DNA of 64,000 nucleotides. Origin: Phycisphaerae bacterium (lineage in GTDB: Bacteria > Planctomycetota > Phycisphaerae > UBA1845). Location of the stretch: the NCBI GenBank assembly GCA_029260015.1, contig JAJDEB010000032.1, positions 124,001 through 188,000 of the forward strand, given 5' to 3'. The position numbers were made by a program, and so were the translations under genes. Below the pieces are notes generated by a model. The model searched no databases, had not been told where the DNA came from, and saw only the letters and a list, made by a program, of their open reading frames with translations. This document shows, in pieces, positions 17,448 to 26,549 of this stretch (position 1 is the stretch's first letter; each line of letters opens with the position of its first letter).

Positions 17448-19526
17448 CTAATTGCCGATCAACTCCTTGACCATTGCATCTGCGCCGTACACGTTTTTAA
17501 GGGATTCGATGATGGCTCGGCTATCGACGTGGACGCCTCGGGCTTGTTCTTGCGTGAACTGAATGTCCCAGATCAGCGCTTGAATATTGCCGTCGAAAAT
17601 GATGCCGACAATTTCGCCGTTGCGGTTGATCGTGGGTGAACCGCTGTTGCCACCGATGATGTCGCAGGTTGACACATAATTGAATGGAACGGTGGCATTG
17701 AGTTTCTTTTCGGCTTTTAACCAACTTTCGGGAAGCGTGAATGGGTCGGCGTTCTTGTGTTCGCGTGCGAGTTCAAAACCACCGCCGATCGTTGTGGTGT
17801 GCGGGACCGTCTTGTTCTGTTCTTCGTACGATTTGACGGTTCCAAACGAGAATCTCAGCGTGCCGGTGGCATCGGGGTAGACCGATTCGCCATACTTGGC
17901 GTACATGGCTTTGGCGATGCGGGTGTAGGCGTCGGCTTCTACACTTTCCCATTCGTCTTCGATTTGTTTGCGTAGGGGGCGGGCATAGCCTTCGAGTAGT
18001 TTGGCGAAGAGAATCATCGAATCCTTGCTGTTGGCGACGGCATCTTTGCCGCCTTCGAGCAAACGCTCGCGTTCAGATTGGTCGGTAAGTTTGGTACCGC
18101 GCAATATTGTCGCAGCCCGTTCGGCGGGTCGTTGACCGTTGAGCGCAGCGCGAACGATGGCGTGATCTCCCCCGAGCATCCGGGCCATTCTCGTGAGGGC
18201 GTCGGTAAGGACCATTTGCTCAAGGTCAGGATAGATCGGGCCAGTCGCGATGATGCTGCGTTTGATGCTTTCCAGATTAGCGTCGCGATATTCGCTGAGT
18301 CGCTCGGCATCGGGTTTGTCGAGTTCTTCGGCCATCCTGATGAGAAGTTTGGCCACCCGGAATTGCGTGGGCATGCGCATCCGGCGGTTTTCGGCGAGGT
18401 AGTATGCAGGGAAGACCTCTTCCGTTTTGCGAATCGCGTCATGGATGTCTTTCCACGGGTCACCCCACTCGGATTTGCGAGTTGGGTCTTCGTTGACGAA
18501 CGCTTTGAGTTCGTTCTCGATGGCAAGCTTTTGCTTCATGGTGTTGGCATCGAGCAAACCCTCCAGAATTCCCTTAAACGCTTTGCGCCCATTTTGCACA
18601 CCGTGGAGCATGTCGGTTGCAATTCGGCGATGCTCTTCGCTTTCATCCTGGAACTGAAAGAGTTCGACTTCGAGTTGGTTGTACGCGGCGAGGATCATGG
18701 GCAACTCAACGTCGCGCAGCAGACCCAGGTGGGCTGCGGTGTTGATGCGCTGCGTGCGGTACGGATGACCCACGACAAACACAAGGTCGTTTTCAGATAC
18801 GCCGCCGTCGCACCACTTCAAGTACGAATCGGTCTTGGCTGGCTTGTCGTCTTCGTACGCACGGAAGAAAGCAACGTCGAGGTTGAAGCGCGGATATCCA
18901 AAGTTTGAAATGTCGCCGCCAAAGAATGCTATCCCCTGTTCAGGCGCGAACACGAAGCGCACGTCGGTATAGATTTTGTAAAGGTAAAGGTGATACTGAC
19001 GACCGCCATAGAGCGTGACGATTTCCGGATGCAAATCCGTTTCGTCTTTGGCGGATTTTTCAATTTCCGATTTAGCAGCATCGCGGGCGGCAGCCGACTC
19101 TGCCGTTGACATGCCGGGTTTGGATGCGCCGTGGATCTTCTCGGTCACGTCGCGAATCTCAACCAGCGAAAACAATTCCATCCCCTCGCACTTGAGTTCG
19201 GCGTCGCGCGTTGCTGCGTAATAGCCGTCTTTGAGATAGTCATGCTCGGAATCGCTGAGCTTGGCGATCGCGGATGAGCCGACATGGTGGTTGGTCATGA
19301 TCAAGCCATCGGGCGAAACAAACGACGCGCTTCCGCCGCGACCAAATCGCAGGCACGATTTGCGGATGTGGTCCACCCACGCCTGGTCGGCATCAAATCC
19401 ATATGTTTTTTTGAGGTGTTCTTCGGGTAGGCGATTGGGCAACCACATGCCTTCGTCGCCAACGGTGATGGCCGCAGATGTTGAAATCATGATTGCACTC
19501 AGCATTAAGAGACAGCGGATTCGCAT
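17448..19526 (-). CDS. S46-family dipeptidyl peptidase (DPP7/DPP11 type), secreted
   Basis: S46 serine peptidases remove dipeptides from the N terminus of oligopeptides in the periplasm of asaccharolytic and peptide-eating bacteria. The 692-residue length fits. A signal peptide (MRIRCLLMLSAIMISTSAA) precedes the mature GDEGMWLPNRLP start typical of the family. The catalytic His lies in IMTNHHVG (His80/81), the catalytic Ser in GGNSGSPTIN near residue 640, and the helical cap is in between. Eighteen residues after the catalytic Ser the FDGN motif has Gly at the position that is Gly in DPP7 and Arg in DPP11. That predicts preference for hydrophobic rather than acidic P1 residues. This specificity call is inference. 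Confidence 0.93.
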   Translation of the reverse strand: MRIRCLLMLSAIMISTSAAITVGDEGMWLPNRLPEEHLKKTYGFDADQAWVDHIRKSCLRFGRGGSASFVSPDGLIMTNHHVGSSAIAKLSDSEHDYLKDGYYAATRDAELKCEGMELFSLVEIRDVTEKIHGASKPGMSTAESAAARDAAKSEIEKSAKDETDLHPEIVTLYGGRQYHLYLYKIYTDVRFVFAPEQGIAFFGGDISNFGYPRFNLDVAFFRAYEDDKPAKTDSYLKWCDGGVSENDLVFVVGHPYRTQRINTAAHLGLLRDVELPMILAAYNQLEVELFQFQDESEEHRRIATDMLHGVQNGRKAFKGILEGLLDANTMKQKLAIENELKAFVNEDPTRKSEWGDPWKDIHDAIRKTEEVFPAYYLAENRRMRMPTQFRVAKLLIRMAEELDKPDAERLSEYRDANLESIKRSIIATGPIYPDLEQMVLTDALTRMARMLGGDHAIVRAALNGQRPAERAATILRGTKLTDQSERERLLEGGKDAVANSKDSMILFAKLLEGYARPLRKQIEDEWESVEADAYTRIAKAMYAKYGESVYPDATGTLRFSFGTVKSYEEQNKTVPHTTTIGGGFELAREHKNADPFTLPESWLKAEKKLNATVPFNYVSTCDIIGGNSGSPTINRNGEIVGIIFDGNIQALIWDIQFTQEQARGVHVDSRAIIESLKNVYGADAMVKELIGN

Positions 19527-19732
19527 GGCTTGTCCTCGTGTTTTGTAATTAAGCAGTTTCGGTCACTATGGCGTTGGGGGCTAGGTTGTTTTGAACACCG
19601 CGATAGGTTAGCAACAGACAATGCTTGTGTCATCCTGAGGCGACAATGGCGAAAACGATGGGGCAGTGGTATGCTCCCGTCTGGCCAGCGGGTTCATCAA
19701 CACTGCAGGCTATAATCACGGGAGTTGACGGA

Positions 19733-20311
19733 ATGAAAGACAAACCAAAAATCATAGCGTTTGCGGGCAGCACGCGCACAGGTTCTTACAATAAGAAGCT
19801 CGTCAAAATTGCTGCGCGTGGGGCAGAGGTGTCTGGCGCTCACGTTGATTTTGTGGACCTGCGCGATTTGAATCTGCCGATTTTCGACGAAGACCTTGAG
19901 GCGAAGAACGGTCCGCCGGATGGAGCGACGCGCTTTAAGGAATTGTTGAAGGCCTGCGATGGCATGTTGATCTCGTCGCCGGAGTACAACAGTTCGTTGT
20001 CAGCCGCCCTTAAGAATGCGATTGATTGGGCGTCCAGGCCGGCTGAGGGCGAGAAACCATTGGAAGCGTTCGCGGGGAAGGTGGCGGTCATCATGAGCGC
20101 ATCGCCGGGTGGTCTTGGTGGATTGCGCGGATTGGTTCATTTGCGGGCGATCCTCGGCAACATTCAGGTGACGGTCTTGCCGAATCAGCACGCCGTTGCC
20201 AGTGCGCATGAAGTGATCGGGGACGACGGGAATATCAAAGATGAGTCGCTTTGCAATAAGATCGAGGGGATGGGGGCTCGTCTCTGGGAAGTGTGTCGCA
20301 AGTTGGGCTAG
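19733..20311 (+). CDS. NADPH-dependent FMN reductase (flavodoxin-like fold)
   Basis: The 192-residue protein has the flavodoxin-like fold of the NADPH:FMN reductase/chromate and azo reductase family. The FMN phosphate loop AGSTRTGSYNKKL, the SPEYNSSLSAALKNAIDW signature and MSASPGGLGGLRG are typical. Likely roles are flavin reduction or quinone/xenobiotic reduction in the cytoplasm; the substrate is not predictable. ATG 19733 follows GGGAG; the 36-codon upstream extension of the frame (to 19625) lacks homology-like character and is rejected. It is divergent from the peptidase gene. Confidence 0.9.
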   Translation: MKDKPKIIAFAGSTRTGSYNKKLVKIAARGAEVSGAHVDFVDLRDLNLPIFDEDLEAKNGPPDGATRFKELLKACDGMLISSPEYNSSLSAALKNAIDWASRPAEGEKPLEAFAGKVAVIMSASPGGLGGLRGLVHLRAILGNIQVTVLPNQHAVASAHEVIGDDGNIKDESLCNKIEGMGARLWEVCRKLG

Positions 20312-20381
20312 CGCTGAGATGTCGCTTTGAGAAGCATGTTGGCCCCTGGGTGATAACGACTAGAGTTGAAAGAAGGGTGCG

Positions 20382-20891
20382 ATGAAAATTCTGATTGGGG
20401 TCTTAGCTGTGCTGCTTGGTGCGGCGGTTTATATGACGATGACTGGAACGTCCAGCACACCCGAAGCCGCGCCCCAGCAGACCGAATCAAATGTTCCGTT
20501 ATGGCAACAACCAATACCGGAAGGCACAAAACTCGTTGAGAGCGGGTTGGCAAAGATCAACGTCAAACCCGTTAGACGCAACGAAGGTGACAGGTGCGTC
20601 ATGGATTTTCATGTGACCGAAGAACACGGTTACATGGTTGACGGTATCACGGTGAAATTCTGGTACAAGTTCAAGGATGCGGAGAGCGGCGATGTGATCG
20701 AAGATCCTCACACGATCAATTACTACATCAAAGGGCGCCTCGGGTTTAATGAAACCTTGGTCGAATCCACGCCATTGCTGGACCTGGAATTCAATCATCT
20801 TAATTTCGATGAAGTGCGGGCCAGCACAGGAGATAACTGGGGGACGAGCGTGGTCAAATATGCGCGGGCGATGGAACCCGATCGCGATTAG
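20382..20891 (+). CDS. Exported or membrane-anchored protein of unknown function
   Basis: The 169-residue protein has an N-terminal hydrophobic segment (about residues 3-21), followed by a Ser/Thr/Pro/Gln-rich linker and a folded domain with a strongly beta-like pattern (MVDGITVKFWYKFKD, TINYYIKGRLGF). No Cys follows the hydrophobic segment in lipobox position. I do not recognise the family. The ATG is preceded by AAGAAGGG. It is in the same direction as the FMN reductase, 70 bases downstream, and converges on the cyclophilin gene. Confidence 0.6.
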   Translation: MKILIGVLAVLLGAAVYMTMTGTSSTPEAAPQQTESNVPLWQQPIPEGTKLVESGLAKINVKPVRRNEGDRCVMDFHVTEEHGYMVDGITVKFWYKFKDAESGDVIEDPHTINYYIKGRLGFNETLVESTPLLDLEFNHLNFDEVRASTGDNWGTSVVKYARAMEPDRD

Positions 20892-20898
20892 GAGAGGC

Positions 20899-20936
20899 AA
20901 AAAAAGACCCGCACATGTGTTTGACATGTACGGGTC
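20899..20936 (-). terminator. Rho-independent terminator of the cyclophilin gene
   Basis: GACCCGCACATGT (20906-20918) pairs with ACATGTACGGGTC (20924-20936), 12 of 13 positions, with a 5-base loop. On the minus strand the hairpin is followed by a run of seven T (20905-20899), matching the downstream end of the gene at 21003-21644. Confidence 0.85.
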
Positions 20937-21002
20937 ATTGATTGCGAATTCTGCGTTTGGTTTCCAAGGGCGTGGTGATGCAATGTGACCGGATCCGGAA
21001 AT

Positions 21003-21644
21003 CTATTCGCCATCCTTCTTTGAATCACTTTCCTTCTTTATTTCATTCTTAATCAACGACACTTTTTTGATCACGACTGCGACTTTGGGCGTGACGGCAC
21101 CTGGAGCAGGGTATTTGTCGTGGCGGATACATTCCGTCAAGCGAATTTTATCAACGATTTCCTGCCCATCGACAACCATTCCAAAGGCGGCATAACCGGG
21201 GTTTCCTTCTCGGTAGTCGAGTCGTTCGTTGTCAACAACATTGACAAAGAACTGACTGGTGGCCGAATTGGGATCTCCCGTACGAGCCATCGCGATCGAG
21301 TACTTGACATTCTTGAGCCCGTTGGACGATTCGAGTTTGATCGGCGGTTTCAATCCCTCGGTCTTCTTGTCCATTTCTTCATCGAATCCGCCGCCCTGGA
21401 TCATGAAGGTGGGGATGACGCGATGAAAAACCGTGCCATCGTAATATCCGTCTTCGACGTAACTGATGAAGTTCTTCACCGTGATCGGTGCCTTCTCCGC
21501 ATTCAATTCGATGACAAAGTCGCCCAGTGTGGTGCTCATCTTGACGCGGGGATTCGTGGCGGCGTCTTCAGCTTGCACCGTCATGGGCAGCGCCGAGATC
21601 GCCAGCAATACCAAGATTGATTTTAGTTTCGTCATTTGTTTCAT
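21003..21644 (-). CDS. Periplasmic cyclophilin-type peptidylprolyl isomerase
   Basis: The protein catalyses cis-trans isomerisation of prolyl bonds outside the cytoplasm. It is 213 residues, with a signal peptide (KSILVLLAISALPMTVQA) then a cyclophilin domain at about residues 35-200. Active-site motifs FHRVIPTFMIQGGGF (Arg, Phe, Gln) and SIAMARTGDPNSATSQFFVN are intact, and a Lys/Glu/Asp-rich tail closes the protein. The ATG at 21644 follows AAGGAG on the minus strand; an in-frame extension to 21728 is leader. A clear terminator follows at 20899-20936. Confidence 0.93.
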   Translation of the reverse strand: MKQMTKLKSILVLLAISALPMTVQAEDAATNPRVKMSTTLGDFVIELNAEKAPITVKNFISYVEDGYYDGTVFHRVIPTFMIQGGGFDEEMDKKTEGLKPPIKLESSNGLKNVKYSIAMARTGDPNSATSQFFVNVVDNERLDYREGNPGYAAFGMVVDGQEIVDKIRLTECIRHDKYPAPGAVTPKVAVVIKKVSLIKNEIKKESDSKKDGE

Positions 21645-21850
21645 TATCAAGAACTCCTTTTGTTCATTGTCGTTTGCATGAGGATTCATCGACAATATTT
21701 GAATTCGACATCTGCGATTGTCGTCCAAGTGGCGGTTCGTCGCCGAGTTTGAATCATACTAACCGAGCCAATGTGCTGCAATTTGTGCCCCTTATTAGAA
21801 TTGACTCACCACCCGACAACAAGGATAGTATCGCCGTCAGGAATTGAAAC

Positions 21851-23773
21851 TTGGCTGTACCCCGACGGAATACGAATTTGGCGCTGAACAAACCCATTTC
21901 ATTGCTCAAGAACCGCAATTTCATCCTGCTTTGGTGCGCGTATTTTGTCAGCGCGATGGGCGATCATCTGTCGGAAATGGAAATCCTGCGGACGCAGAAT
22001 GCCCTGGGCGATGACGTCGATATCATCCCGCTTCAGGCGCGAATGATGTTTGTGTTCTTCGTCCCCTTCGTTCTTTTTGGGCCGCTGATGGGTTGGCTTG
22101 CAGACCGATTTCCGCGACGCGGGCTAATGATTCTTGCAGACATTTCGCGGATCGGGTTGATGCTGCTCTTCGCGACGTTGATCGCAGCGCTCTCGCCGTA
22201 TTCGCCGAATTGGGCGCCATATCTTCCGCTGATGTTCGTGGGTGTTTTTGCTGCGATGTTTTCGCCCGCGCGGTCGGCGATGCTGCCCACGTTGATCGAT
22301 CAGGATCAACTCGTCGAGGCGAACGCATTGATTCGTGGCGTGGGCGTACTGGCTACGATCGTCTCTGCAATACTCGGGGGTTGGTTGGCCGACAACATGC
22401 CGGGAGTTGCGTTCAAAGCTGACGCAGCCACCTTCGCGGGCAGCGCCATATTGGTGTTCTTCATCATTGCACCCAAATCCGCACGAACGCATGTTTTGAG
22501 CGAGGAGCGATTCATCCCGCAGATCGTCGGTGGGGTGCGCTACATCCTCTGCCATCGTCGCGTGATGCAGTTGATCATCTTCGGAACGGTGTACTGGTTC
22601 AGTGCGGCTGGCCTTAACAGCATCGTGCCTGCAATCGTGAAGCATGCGTTTGGTTTGAAGTCGTATCAAGACGTTTCGACGTTTCGCGTGTACTTGGTCG
22701 TCGGGATGGTGCTGGGCTCTGGTGCATTGTTCTTTTTGAAAGACGCCCTTCGCAGCGAGGTGGCGATTACCTGGTCGCTCATCGGTGCGGGGTTGGCTGG
22801 CATGTTCATGGCCGCCAGCACGATTCCGTGGTGGAACGACACGTTCGCTTATGTGATGGGGGCCGGCGGAATTCTGGTGGCTGGTTTCTTCGGATCTGGA
22901 TTGATCACGAGCTACAACGCACTGCTTCAGCGCATCGTTCCAGACCGATATCGTGGGCGCGTGTATGGCGTGCTGGATTTATGCACGATGTCGGGGCTGC
23001 TCCTGGCGTGTGGTGTGCTGGGGATTCCGCATTGGGAAAGAATCGATCGCTGGTGCGGATGGATCGCGCTGGGAATCGGTTTGCTGATGCTGGCGATCGG
23101 TCTGGCGTCGCTTATCATTCGTCATATCAACCAAGCCGACCCGATTAGCTTATCGATCACGCGCGGGTTCAACGAATTCTTCTGCCGGTATTGGTACAAA
23201 CTCAAGCGTATTGGTCCGTGTACGGTTCCGCGAACAGGGCCGGTCATCATCACTGCCAACCATTCTGCAACGCCCGATCCCTTAATGATCTACGCCGAGT
23301 GCCATCATCGGCGGATAAGTTTTCTCGTCGCCAAGGAATACACCGGTATCCCCGTCGCCCAATGGTTCATCGGTTCGATAGATTGCATCCCGGTGAAGCG
23401 CGACGCCAACGATGCAAACTCGGCACGCGAGGCACTGCGCCGATTGAAAAATGGCGACGCACTGGGCATTTTCATAGAAGGCCGAATCCCCGATCCCGGA
23501 GAAGTCGCCGAACCCAAAAACGGCGTAGCGATGCTGGCCCTTCGATCAGGAGCGACGGTCATACCAGTAGGCATCAGCGGCACAGTTTTCCGCGACGGAA
23601 TAGCCGCCGGCTTCTTCGCCCCGCACCGAGCCACCATCCGCTTCGGCGAACCGGTAGACCTGTCAGAATTTCCAAGCAAACCCACGTCAGAAGAACTAGA
23701 AGCCGCCACCAAAAAAATCCACGGCGCGATCTTGGAATTAACTGATTCCGGCTCGAAATCGCCCTCCTGTTGA
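21851..23773 (+). CDS. MFS transporter fused to a 1-acyl-glycerol-3-phosphate acyltransferase (PlsC) domain
   Basis: The 640-residue protein joins two phospholipid functions. Residues about 15-435 form a 12-helix major facilitator transporter, with the A-loop motif GWLADRFPRRGLM, similar to LplT-type lysophospholipid flippases. Residues about 445-625 form a PlsC acyltransferase with the NHSATPDP catalytic box (HX4D: His471, Asp476), the substrate motif FIEGRIPDPGEV (Glu543) and GATVIPVGISGT. Import and re-acylation of lysophospholipids by one polypeptide is a reasonable inference. The acyl-ACP synthetase (AMP-binding) part of Aas-type fusions is absent. The start is a TTG preceded by AGGA at 8 bases; no better start was seen. 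Confidence 0.88.
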   Translation: MAVPRRNTNLALNKPISLLKNRNFILLWCAYFVSAMGDHLSEMEILRTQNALGDDVDIIPLQARMMFVFFVPFVLFGPLMGWLADRFPRRGLMILADISRIGLMLLFATLIAALSPYSPNWAPYLPLMFVGVFAAMFSPARSAMLPTLIDQDQLVEANALIRGVGVLATIVSAILGGWLADNMPGVAFKADAATFAGSAILVFFIIAPKSARTHVLSEERFIPQIVGGVRYILCHRRVMQLIIFGTVYWFSAAGLNSIVPAIVKHAFGLKSYQDVSTFRVYLVVGMVLGSGALFFLKDALRSEVAITWSLIGAGLAGMFMAASTIPWWNDTFAYVMGAGGILVAGFFGSGLITSYNALLQRIVPDRYRGRVYGVLDLCTMSGLLLACGVLGIPHWERIDRWCGWIALGIGLLMLAIGLASLIIRHINQADPISLSITRGFNEFFCRYWYKLKRIGPCTVPRTGPVIITANHSATPDPLMIYAECHHRRISFLVAKEYTGIPVAQWFIGSIDCIPVKRDANDANSAREALRRLKNGDALGIFIEGRIPDPGEVAEPKNGVAMLALRSGATVIPVGISGTVFRDGIAAGFFAPHRATIRFGEPVDLSEFPSKPTSEELEAATKKIHGAILELTDSGSKSPSC

Positions 23774-23879
23774 GTCTTGCACTGAACCGGTTGTCTCAAG
23801 TAGCGTACCTATAGAAGCAAGCCCGCCTCGTTGCGGATCGTTTTGAGAACTTCTTCGTTCGAGTGCTGGAACCAAAATT

Positions 23880-25298
23880 TTGAAATGCTCTTCTGAGTCA
23901 TTGCGTTTACGATCGTACATGGTATGGGCTGCGGTCATTGTGTTTCCGATGCAGGCGGCTTGTCAGGTGGATGGTGGGGCGTTTTCGTCGGTTGGGTCGG
24001 ATGTGGTGGCCCGTTACTTTCATGCTGGTGGGCGGATGCTGCATGGACCGGTGATGGTTTCCGGTGGGCTTAACCTTTCCATCTTCCCGCCGACGTTGAT
24101 CTCGCGCGATGACATTTCTTTTTACGATCCCGATACGCAAATTTTCACCTCGCAGTTTGTTCCGCTCGATGGCAGCGGGCCTACCTTTCCGACACTTCAC
24201 GACGCGCGCAGCAGCCACACCCAAACAACCCTGCACGATGGGCGGGTGTTGATCACCGGCGGGCATGAGAACGCGATGGGGACGAGCCCCGGTGTCGCGT
24301 TTGCCGGCGTTGAATTGTTCGATCCGTGGACCGGCACCGTGTCACTCGGACCGAGCATGGCTGCCTCCCGCGCGATGCACACTGCGACGCTGCTGTCCGA
24401 TGGGCGAGTCGTGGTGGCTGGCGGTTCTTCGTGGCAAGTTTTTGATCCGCTCGATGATACCTGGTCGAACAATTTCCCGCTGAATGCAACGCGAACGGCG
24501 CATGCGGGTGTCTTGCTTGAAGACTATGCAGGCAATGTCGGTGACGATCGCGTGCTGCTGATTGGCGGGAATGGTTCTGCGCCAGCGAGTTTGGAATTGC
24601 TGGACCCGTCGCTTGAAATCGCCACGCTGATGACGGCGACACTCGCGGTTGGCGTGGACGATTTGGCCGCAGTCGGGCTGGCTGACGGTCGCGTGTTTAT
24701 CGTGGGCGGGCAGAATTCTTCAACCGGAAACACGGTGGCGAATACGTATCTGTATGACCCGGTGGCGGACAGCATCGCCGCAGGCGCGGATGTGCCGAAT
24801 CGATCGGGCGGGATCGCCGACCATCAGATCGTTCGCTTTGCCGACCGGGTGGCGATCTTTGGCGGTGAAGAGCAGCAGGGCGGGACGGATACGGTGTTGA
24901 ACTACGCGGCGATTTTCGACGTGCCATCGGAGCAGTGGTTGGCTGACGGGATGATGATCAACCTGCACGATGATTTTGTAACGGTGCCGCTGGGCGTGTG
25001 CGAGTTGTTGATCGTCGGTGGGGGGATACCGTTTCTGGGGCAGGAATTTCCGTCGGCAAGCAGCGAGGTTTTCACGTTGAGCGATGCGGGCCAGTGTCGT
25101 TTGGGCGACCTCGACAATGACGGAGACGTCGATGGCAATGATTACGATCGGTTCGCGCCATGCGTCGGCGGCCCTGCATCAAGCACGCAACCCACCGAGT
25201 GCATCCACCTCGATGCGGTGACATCGGACTTCGACATGGACAGCGACGTTGACCTGATCGACTTTGCAACCTTCGCGGAATCGTATGGCAATCCGTAG
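23880..25298 (+). CDS. Kelch-like lipoprotein with C-terminal dockerin-like calcium-binding tail
   Basis: The 472-residue protein has a hydrophobic leader ending VFPMQAAC, a plausible lipobox. Then come about six kelch/beta-propeller blades with repeats of the form HTxTxLxDGRVxxxGG (TLHDGRVLITGG, TLLSDGRVVVAGG, GLADGRVFIVGG). The last 65 residues carry two EF-hand-like calcium loops (DLDNDGDVDGND and DFDMDSDVDLID), a dockerin-like module common in Phycisphaerae exported proteins. The start is uncertain: TTG 23880 gives a basic n-region, while ATG 23919 leaves a very short one. The stop codon lies inside an inverted repeat. It is probably a surface protein binding carbohydrate or protein partners. 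Confidence 0.8.
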   Translation: MKCSSESLRLRSYMVWAAVIVFPMQAACQVDGGAFSSVGSDVVARYFHAGGRMLHGPVMVSGGLNLSIFPPTLISRDDISFYDPDTQIFTSQFVPLDGSGPTFPTLHDARSSHTQTTLHDGRVLITGGHENAMGTSPGVAFAGVELFDPWTGTVSLGPSMAASRAMHTATLLSDGRVVVAGGSSWQVFDPLDDTWSNNFPLNATRTAHAGVLLEDYAGNVGDDRVLLIGGNGSAPASLELLDPSLEIATLMTATLAVGVDDLAAVGLADGRVFIVGGQNSSTGNTVANTYLYDPVADSIAAGADVPNRSGGIADHQIVRFADRVAIFGGEEQQGGTDTVLNYAAIFDVPSEQWLADGMMINLHDDFVTVPLGVCELLIVGGGIPFLGQEFPSASSEVFTLSDAGQCRLGDLDNDGDVDGNDYDRFAPCVGGPASSTQPTECIHLDAVTSDFDMDSDVDLIDFATFAESYGNP

Positions 25299-25366
25299 GG
25301 TGCGTTTCGGACGCACGTTTTAGGCTCAATTGGTCAGTACCAGGTACGGCAAGCCACACCCTACGG
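25293..25366. repeat. Inverted repeat CCGTAGGGTG...CACCCTACGG with inner hairpin, overlapping a stop codon
   Basis: Perfect 10-base outer arms (25293-25302 and 25357-25366) include the TAG stop of the preceding gene. Inside, GTGCGT-TTCGG-ACGCAC (25300-25316) is followed by GTTTTA and could terminate transcription. The right part (25341-25364) is nearly repeated at 26550-26573. Confidence 0.8.
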
Positions 25367-25503
25367 TGCATTCATGGCCTTGAAACCAGCATTTCATTCG
25401 AGTGTAGAAAGATTTGTATGGACAGTTGGAACCGGTCCATCATTGAATGCGTCTAATCGAGAGTGCATCACGGACCGTTACCACCCACATTCGGGGCCGA
25501 GCC

Positions 25504-26067
25504 ATGAGACAACCAATCAGTGTACTTGACAACGTGCGAATCGCGTCGCCGTGTCATGAGTCGTGGGCAGAAATGTCGGGCGACGAGCGCGTGCGACATT
25601 GCGAGCGGTGTGATTTGAACGTTTTCAATTTGTCGGAAATGAATCGCTCCGATGCCGAAGACCTCATTCGCAAGAGTGAGGGCCGCATGTGCATTCGATA
25701 CCACGCACGCGCCGATGGCACCATGATTACGAGCGATTGCCCGGTGGGGCGTGGGCTTGTCCGCCGACGGTTAAGGCGAATTGCAGCGTGTGTTGTTGGC
25801 GCGTTCGGTGCTTTGATCGGAACTGGTTTTGCAATGTCCGGTGGGGTTGGCCTTCGACGTGGTGCGCAGATGCGAAGTGTCAAAGCCTTTGCTGCGATCT
25901 GTGACCGGATTTCGCCAAGACAAACACTTACTGTTATGGGGGATATGATTTGGGTACCGCCCAACACACCAAGCCTGCCAACTAGCAATTGCAGCGGGCC
26001 GAGTAACAACCAAGGCGAATCAGGGCGTGCAATTCTTGGAAAGCTCAGCGCTCCGGATGAGAAATGA
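25504..26067 (+). CDS. Cysteine-motif membrane protein of a conserved uncharacterised family
   Basis: The 187-residue product (from ATG 25504) starts with a conserved domain of about 75 residues with the pattern PCxxxWxxMxGDxRVRHCxxCxLNVFNLS...CIRYHxRADGTMxTxDCPVG. I recognise this as a widespread but uncharacterised N-terminal module in planctomycete and related genomes; the spacing of five Cys and one His suggests a metal or redox site. A basic segment (RRRLRRI) and one membrane helix (about residues 95-117) follow, then a short, weakly conserved exterior tail. In-frame GTG/ATG starts to 25447 are possible but less likely. It overlaps the next gene by four bases (ATGA). Confidence 0.7.
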   Translation: MRQPISVLDNVRIASPCHESWAEMSGDERVRHCERCDLNVFNLSEMNRSDAEDLIRKSEGRMCIRYHARADGTMITSDCPVGRGLVRRRLRRIAACVVGAFGALIGTGFAMSGGVGLRRGAQMRSVKAFAAICDRISPRQTLTVMGDMIWVPPNTPSLPTSNCSGPSNNQGESGRAILGKLSAPDEK

Positions 26068-26549
26068 TGAATGTCGTTCGACTCTTGTTTGGATTCTGCG
26101 TCACGTTTTGGGCGATTATTGCGTTTGAGTTTTTGGGGCGAGATGAATGGGCAATCTTCTCATCGCCAGGAATCGGCAGGATGGTTGTTGAACTTCTGAT
26201 TGCGCCGATCCTTGTCATTGCAGGGCTGGTGGGAATGGTGCATCAGATTCGCCCGCTGCGAATGTTTCAGCCCAAGGCCACCGGCACATTTGGGCCGATG
26301 CGGTTTGGGTTTTTGTTGGGGTTGGTCGTGGCTGTGTTGATACCGTTTGCATTGGTCGGGTTGATTCGTTGGGTTGACGAAGCGTTTATTCCCGCACTGG
26401 TTACGGCCGTCGTATCGATACCGGCATTTACATTGGTTGCCCGTCGGTGCATGCCAGGTTACTGCGCACGTTGCGGGTACGACATCCGTTGTTCGCTGGA
26501 GGCGAATCGATGTCCCGAATGCGGCGCGGTTCCGATGGGAAGTTATTAG
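26064..26549 (+). CDS. Membrane protein with C-terminal zinc ribbon
   Basis: The 161-residue product has about four hydrophobic segments (near residues 4-22, 38-58, 84-106 and 113-130). It ends in a cytoplasmic zinc ribbon, YCARCGYDIRCS...RCPECGAV, whose two CxxC pairs are a hallmark of many small planctomycete membrane proteins of unknown role. Its start overlaps the stop of the upstream gene (ATGA at 26064), indicating cotranslation. The stop is followed within two bases by a repeat related to the element at 25341. Confidence 0.75.
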   Translation: MMNVVRLLFGFCVTFWAIIAFEFLGRDEWAIFSSPGIGRMVVELLIAPILVIAGLVGMVHQIRPLRMFQPKATGTFGPMRFGFLLGLVVAVLIPFALVGLIRWVDEAFIPALVTAVVSIPAFTLVARRCMPGYCARCGYDIRCSLEANRCPECGAVPMGSY

